Shown: positions 60,950 through 64,000 of the stretch, piece by piece
Layout of the letters: every line of letters begins with the position of its first letter
How positions within the stretch are numbered: the stretch's first letter is position 1
Origin: JAAFIM01 sp964467315
Lineage (GTDB): Bacteria; Bacteroidota; Bacteroidia; Chitinophagales; Saprospiraceae
Reading direction: 5' to 3'
NCBI GenBank assembly: GCA_964467315.1
Contig: CAYXSA010000010.1
Coordinates: forward strand, 1 to 64,000
Length of the DNA: 64,000 bases
The notes under the pieces: model-generated
Told to the model about the DNA's origin: nothing
The model's database searches: none
The model's input: only the letters and a program-made list of their open reading frames with translations
Program-made: the position numbers and the translations under genes

Positions 60950-61082
60950 TTTTTTTTGGCGTGCCCGCCGCTTGCCCCCCGCCCGCTACGCGGTCGCCCC
61001 CGCAAAAGCGGGGGGCGGCGGTCGGGCTATCCGTTGCAGCCCCACCGCTTCGCGGCGTGGCTTCCACTGCTATCCCTCACGC
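60950..61082 (-). repeat. Family A repeat, copy 22
   Basis: T-tract, GGCGTGCCC, long GC-rich arm, GGTCGGGCTATCCGTTGCAGC, CCGCTTCGCGGCG cassette, CTATCCCTCACGC. The A-tract end faces the AI-2E-family gene start (38 bp). Confidence 0.85.
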
Positions 61083-61163
61083 AGGGTTATTTGGGCGATA
61101 TTGCAGCTATTTTAGCTTTTTTTTGTGTACGATAGTCGGCAGCTATTTACAAAATTTTTAGCA

Positions 61164-61259
61164 TACTTGCTACCGATGCCGCCGCAAGGCGGCATTGTAC
61201 CAGCGCGGCGACAGCCGCGCAGTACCAGCGACACGAGCAAAGCGAGTGGCGCAGTACCC
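61164..61259 (+). repeat. Family B repeat, copy 9 (with an extra hairpin)
   Basis: TACTTGCTACCGATGCC, GCCGCAAGGCGGC, then two successive GTACCAGCG units, each with a hairpin, and the end GGCGCAGTACC. It ends 2 bp before the mfd stop codon. With the family A copy it explains nearly all of the 349-bp gap. Confidence 0.8.
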
Positions 61260-61261
61260 AT

Positions 61262-64000
61262 TTAGCCCATTGCCATTTTCAGCCGCTCCAGTATCTCCTT
61301 TGCTTGTCGCAGATTGCGCACCTCGTCGCAGGCAAAAAGTAGGCTCGTACCCGTTTGTTTGAGCGAAAAGGCAGGCATGCGCGAACTTTGCAACGCCTTC
61401 ATTAGGGACTGAAAAGCAGGGGAAGAGAAAAACGGCGCTTGCGGATTCGATATGAAATAGCAGCGCAATTTTCGCTTTTGCAAACCTACCCGCTCCAAAC
61501 CCAATTCCTTGCCCACCCAGCGCAAACGCAGCGCCTCAAATATATTTTCTGCCGCCTTCGGCAGCGCGCCAAATCTATCCCGCAATTTAGCCTGAAATTC
61601 CATAATATCCGACTCCTTGCTGATTTTTGCTATCTGCTGGTACAAATGCAATCGCTCCTCCGAGCTGGGTACATACGTTTCAGGCAATAGCATTTCGTCG
61701 TCGCATTCTATAGTTACCTCTTGCGAGTACTCGCGTTTTTGCGCATTCTCTTCGCTAAATAGCTCCTTGTAGTCGGTTTCCTTTAGCTCTTGTACGGCTT
61801 CATCGAGGATTTTTTGATAGGTTTCGTAGCCGATATTGGAGATGAAGCCGCTTTGCTCGCCGCCCAAAAGGTCGCCCGCGCCGCGTATATCCAAATCCTT
61901 CATCGCTATCTGAAAACCCGCCCCCAATTCTGCAAATTGCTCTATAGTCGTCAGCCGCTTGCGCGCATCGCTCGTAAGCACCGATTCGGGTGGAGCGAGT
62001 AGGTAGCAATAGGCTTTTTTATTGCTCCGCCCTACCCTACCCCGCAGTTGATGCAAATCGCTCAAACCGAAATGATGCGCATTGTTGATGATTATCGTAT
62101 TCGCATTCGGTATATCCAAACCCGTTTCTATGATATTCGTACAGACCAAAACCTCGTAATAACCCTTGATAAAACTCATCAAGGTTTCTTCCAAGTGCGT
62201 AGCGTCCATCTGCCCATGCGCCATACCCACGCTAATCGTAGGAAAAAGGCTACGCACCAAATGCGCAATCTCTTCCAAATCCTGCACCCGATTGTGCAAG
62301 AAAAACACCTGCCCGCCCCGCGTTACTTCGGCTTCTATGACTTGTTGTATGAGTGCATGGTCGAAGGTGCGAACTTCCGTATGTATGGGCTGCCGATTGG
62401 GCGGCGGGGTATTGATAATCGACAAATCGCGCGCGCCCAAGAGCGAAAACTGCAAAGTGCGCGGTATGGGTGTAGCTGTCAGTGTCAGCGTATCGACATT
62501 GGCTTTGAGGTGGCGCATTTTTTCCTTTGCCCCTACGCCGAATTTTTGCTCCTCATCGACAATCAATAGACCCAAGTTTTTGAACTTTATTTTATCGCCC
62601 AAAATAGCATGCGTGCCGATAAGTACATCAATTTTCCCCTCTGTGCAGCGTTTGATGATTTCGGTTTTCTGCTTTTGCGAGCGGAAGCGGTTGAGATAAT
62701 CGACCTCCACGCCAAATTCTTTGAGTCGCTCGCCGAAGGTATTGGCGTGCTGTAGGGCGAGAATCGTCGTTGGCACGAGCAAGGCGACCTGCCTGCCCGC
62801 CACTACAGCCCGAAACGCCGCCCGTATGGCGATTTCTGTTTTTCCAAAACCCACATCACCGCAAACAAGCCTATCCATCGGATAGGGGCGCTGCATATCT
62901 ACGCGTACATCCTCGCTTGCTTTAGCTTGGTCGGGGGTATCTTCGTAGATAAAAGAGGCTTCCAACTCGTTTTGCAAATAAGTATCTTCGGGATAAGCAT
63001 AGCCTTTGGCGGCTTTGCGCACTGCGTAGAGCTTTATCAGGTCGAAGGCGAGTTCTTTTATCTTTTTCTTCGCCTTCTGCTTGGCTGCTGCCCAAGTACC
63101 AGAGCCCAATTTATGCGGCACGGGGTTTTCGCTGCCCGTGTATTTGCTGATTTTGTGCAAAGCGTGTATGCTCACATACAGCAAATCGCCATCGCGGTAA
63201 ATCAAACGCACGACCTCCTGCGGCTGCCCTTGTACGGTTACCTGCGTCAAGCCCCCGTATTTGCTTAGCCCGTAGTCGATATGCGTAACGAAGTCGCCAA
63301 TTTTCAGCTCCTGCAAGGCGCGAAGCTGTAGCGCATTGTTCTTGTCGAACCCCTTACGCAGGCGGAAAGCATGATAGCGCTCAAATATCTGATGGTCGGT
63401 ATAACAGGCAATTTTTGCCGTCTCGTCCAAAAAACCCTCATGCAAAGCGGCATTGATGCCGACCCAATTTACCTTAACTTTCAGGTCTTCAAATATATGC
63501 TGAAATCGCTCTATTTGCTTCGCATTCTCGGCAAAAAGAAAATTTTGTATGCCGCTCGCTGTATTTTGGTGCAGGTGGCGTATAAGCAATTCAAAATTTT
63601 TGTTGAAACTGGGCTGCTGCTGCGAGCTAAAGCGTATGGGTTTATGTGCGGAGGGTATCAGCAATTCGGTAGATACTTGCACGAGCGCATACCCTACTAT
63701 ATCTTTTTGCAACTCTGCGCCGCCCCAAAAACCTTGGGCATCGACCAAATTGCGCTCTTCCTCAGTGGGTTGGCTGCTGCTTGTAAATTTTGCGCGCGCC
63801 TCTGCTGCTGCTGCCGCCGCTTGGTCTAAACGCTGGTAGACCAAAATCGGATTTTTAAGCACAATGACAGACTTATCTTTAGGGAACAGACTCAACAAAG
63901 AAGCCTTATCTGCTGCCGAAAAGCGCGTATTGACATTGGGCACTATCGTAAGCGCCGATATTTTGGAAACAGAAAGCTGCGTCGTTGGGTCAAAAGTTCG
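61262..64000 (-). CDS. mfd: Transcription-repair coupling factor Mfd (partial, 5' end outside the window)
   Basis: About 912 residues are visible. Mfd removes stalled RNA polymerase and recruits UvrA. Motifs: CarD-like RNA-polymerase-interaction region (LQELKIGDFVTHIDYGLSKYGGL), translocase Walker A GDVGFGKT in DRLVCGDVGFGKTEIAIRAAF, DEEQKFG in the DEXQ box, LTATPIPRTLQFSLLGARDLS, and QLRGRVGRSNKKAYCYLL. The frame does not begin at the GTG at 63943: it continues to the window edge with the typical sequence RTFDPTTQLSVSKISALTIVPN, so the gene is cut. uvrA is elsewhere in this window. Confidence 0.95.
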   Translation of the reverse strand, partial: RTFDPTTQLSVSKISALTIVPNVNTRFSAADKASLLSLFPKDKSVIVLKNPILVYQRLDQAAAAAAEARAKFTSSSQPTEEERNLVDAQGFWGGAELQKDIVGYALVQVSTELLIPSAHKPIRFSSQQQPSFNKNFELLIRHLHQNTASGIQNFLFAENAKQIERFQHIFEDLKVKVNWVGINAALHEGFLDETAKIACYTDHQIFERYHAFRLRKGFDKNNALQLRALQELKIGDFVTHIDYGLSKYGGLTQVTVQGQPQEVVRLIYRDGDLLYVSIHALHKISKYTGSENPVPHKLGSGTWAAAKQKAKKKIKELAFDLIKLYAVRKAAKGYAYPEDTYLQNELEASFIYEDTPDQAKASEDVRVDMQRPYPMDRLVCGDVGFGKTEIAIRAAFRAVVAGRQVALLVPTTILALQHANTFGERLKEFGVEVDYLNRFRSQKQKTEIIKRCTEGKIDVLIGTHAILGDKIKFKNLGLLIVDEEQKFGVGAKEKMRHLKANVDTLTLTATPIPRTLQFSLLGARDLSIINTPPPNRQPIHTEVRTFDHALIQQVIEAEVTRGGQVFFLHNRVQDLEEIAHLVRSLFPTISVGMAHGQMDATHLEETLMSFIKGYYEVLVCTNIIETGLDIPNANTIIINNAHHFGLSDLHQLRGRVGRSNKKAYCYLLAPPESVLTSDARKRLTTIEQFAELGAGFQIAMKDLDIRGAGDLLGGEQSGFISNIGYETYQKILDEAVQELKETDYKELFSEENAQKREYSQEVTIECDDEMLLPETYVPSSEERLHLYQQIAKISKESDIMEFQAKLRDRFGALPKAAENIFEALRLRWVGKELGLERVGLQKRKLRCYFISNPQAPFFSSPAFQSLMKALQSSRMPAFSLKQTGTSLLFACDEVRNLRQAKEILERLKMAMG

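Noticed and set aside
63943..63943. Start of mfd at the GTG 63943
   Set aside because: The frame continues to the window edge with sequence typical of Mfd upstream of this point.
1..64000. tRNA, rRNA or riboswitch
   Set aside because: I looked for the T-loop and for conserved rRNA or riboswitch cores in the gaps and saw none; a covariance search would be needed to be certain.

Overview
The window comes from a member of the Bacteroidota, most likely a gliding, non-fermenting Cytophagia-type bacterium of medium GC. The evidence is a gldN gene of the type IX secretion/gliding machinery, two large secreted proteins ending in type IX sorting domains, a TonB-dependent receptor with a carboxypeptidase-like regulatory domain, promoters with the phylum's TAnnTTTG -7 element, and the long (about 1,100 residue) SecA typical of the phylum. 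I found no rRNA, tRNA, CRISPR array, phage or intact insertion sequence.

Layout. 1-13.2 kb: envelope and lipoprotein genes (SPOR protein, DUF389 membrane protein, outer membrane barrel, YD-repeat protein) mixed with small enzymes (ElaA-type acetyltransferase, glyoxalase-II-like hydrolase, a GCS2-CBS fusion). 13.3-16.6 kb: secA. 17-23 kb: SH3 protein, TonB-dependent receptor, ECF sigma factor. 23.3-32.7 kb: uvrA, a PaiB-like flavoprotein, a 1,452-residue secreted protein and a glycosyltransferase. 33-41 kb: a TPR-CHAT caspase-like protein, ccmB with a cysteine-free YtxJ-like protein, a methyltransferase and membrane/lipoproteins. 41.4-46.9 kb: an acyl-CoA ligase, the conserved hypothetical-DUF3822-rsmD cluster and an NtrC-like regulator without a DNA-binding domain. 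47.1-49.4 kb: a two-gene accessory module, a nitrilase-fold protein and a protein with two PD-(D/E)XK-like halves. 49.8-64 kb: two phasin-like paralogues, GT4, small membrane proteins, a TolC-type channel, a secreted serine protease, coaE, gldN, an AI-2E-family transporter and mfd, which runs off the right edge.

The most unusual property is between the genes. Almost every intergenic gap is filled by a few families of palindromic repeats. Family A (about 22 copies, 90-180 bp) has three constant blocks (GCGTGAGGGATAG, TAGCCCGACC, GGGCACGCC plus an A-tract) that bracket interchangeable hairpin cassettes of unrelated sequence. Family B (9 copies, about 70 bp) often sits 19-26 bp upstream of a start codon. 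Families C and E have two copies each. Two small elements with matching 16-17 bp terminal inverted repeats are flanked by direct repeats, as in MITEs. Short tandem arrays all use a 7-nt unit. These repeats extend open frames, supply some stop codons and fix many gene boundaries.

Most genes are monocistronic or in pairs. Convincing transcription units are nuclease-like/nitrilase-like, YtxJ-like/DUF/ccmB, conserved hypothetical/DUF3822/rsmD, the two phasins (promoter and terminator both visible), and TolC/serine protease.
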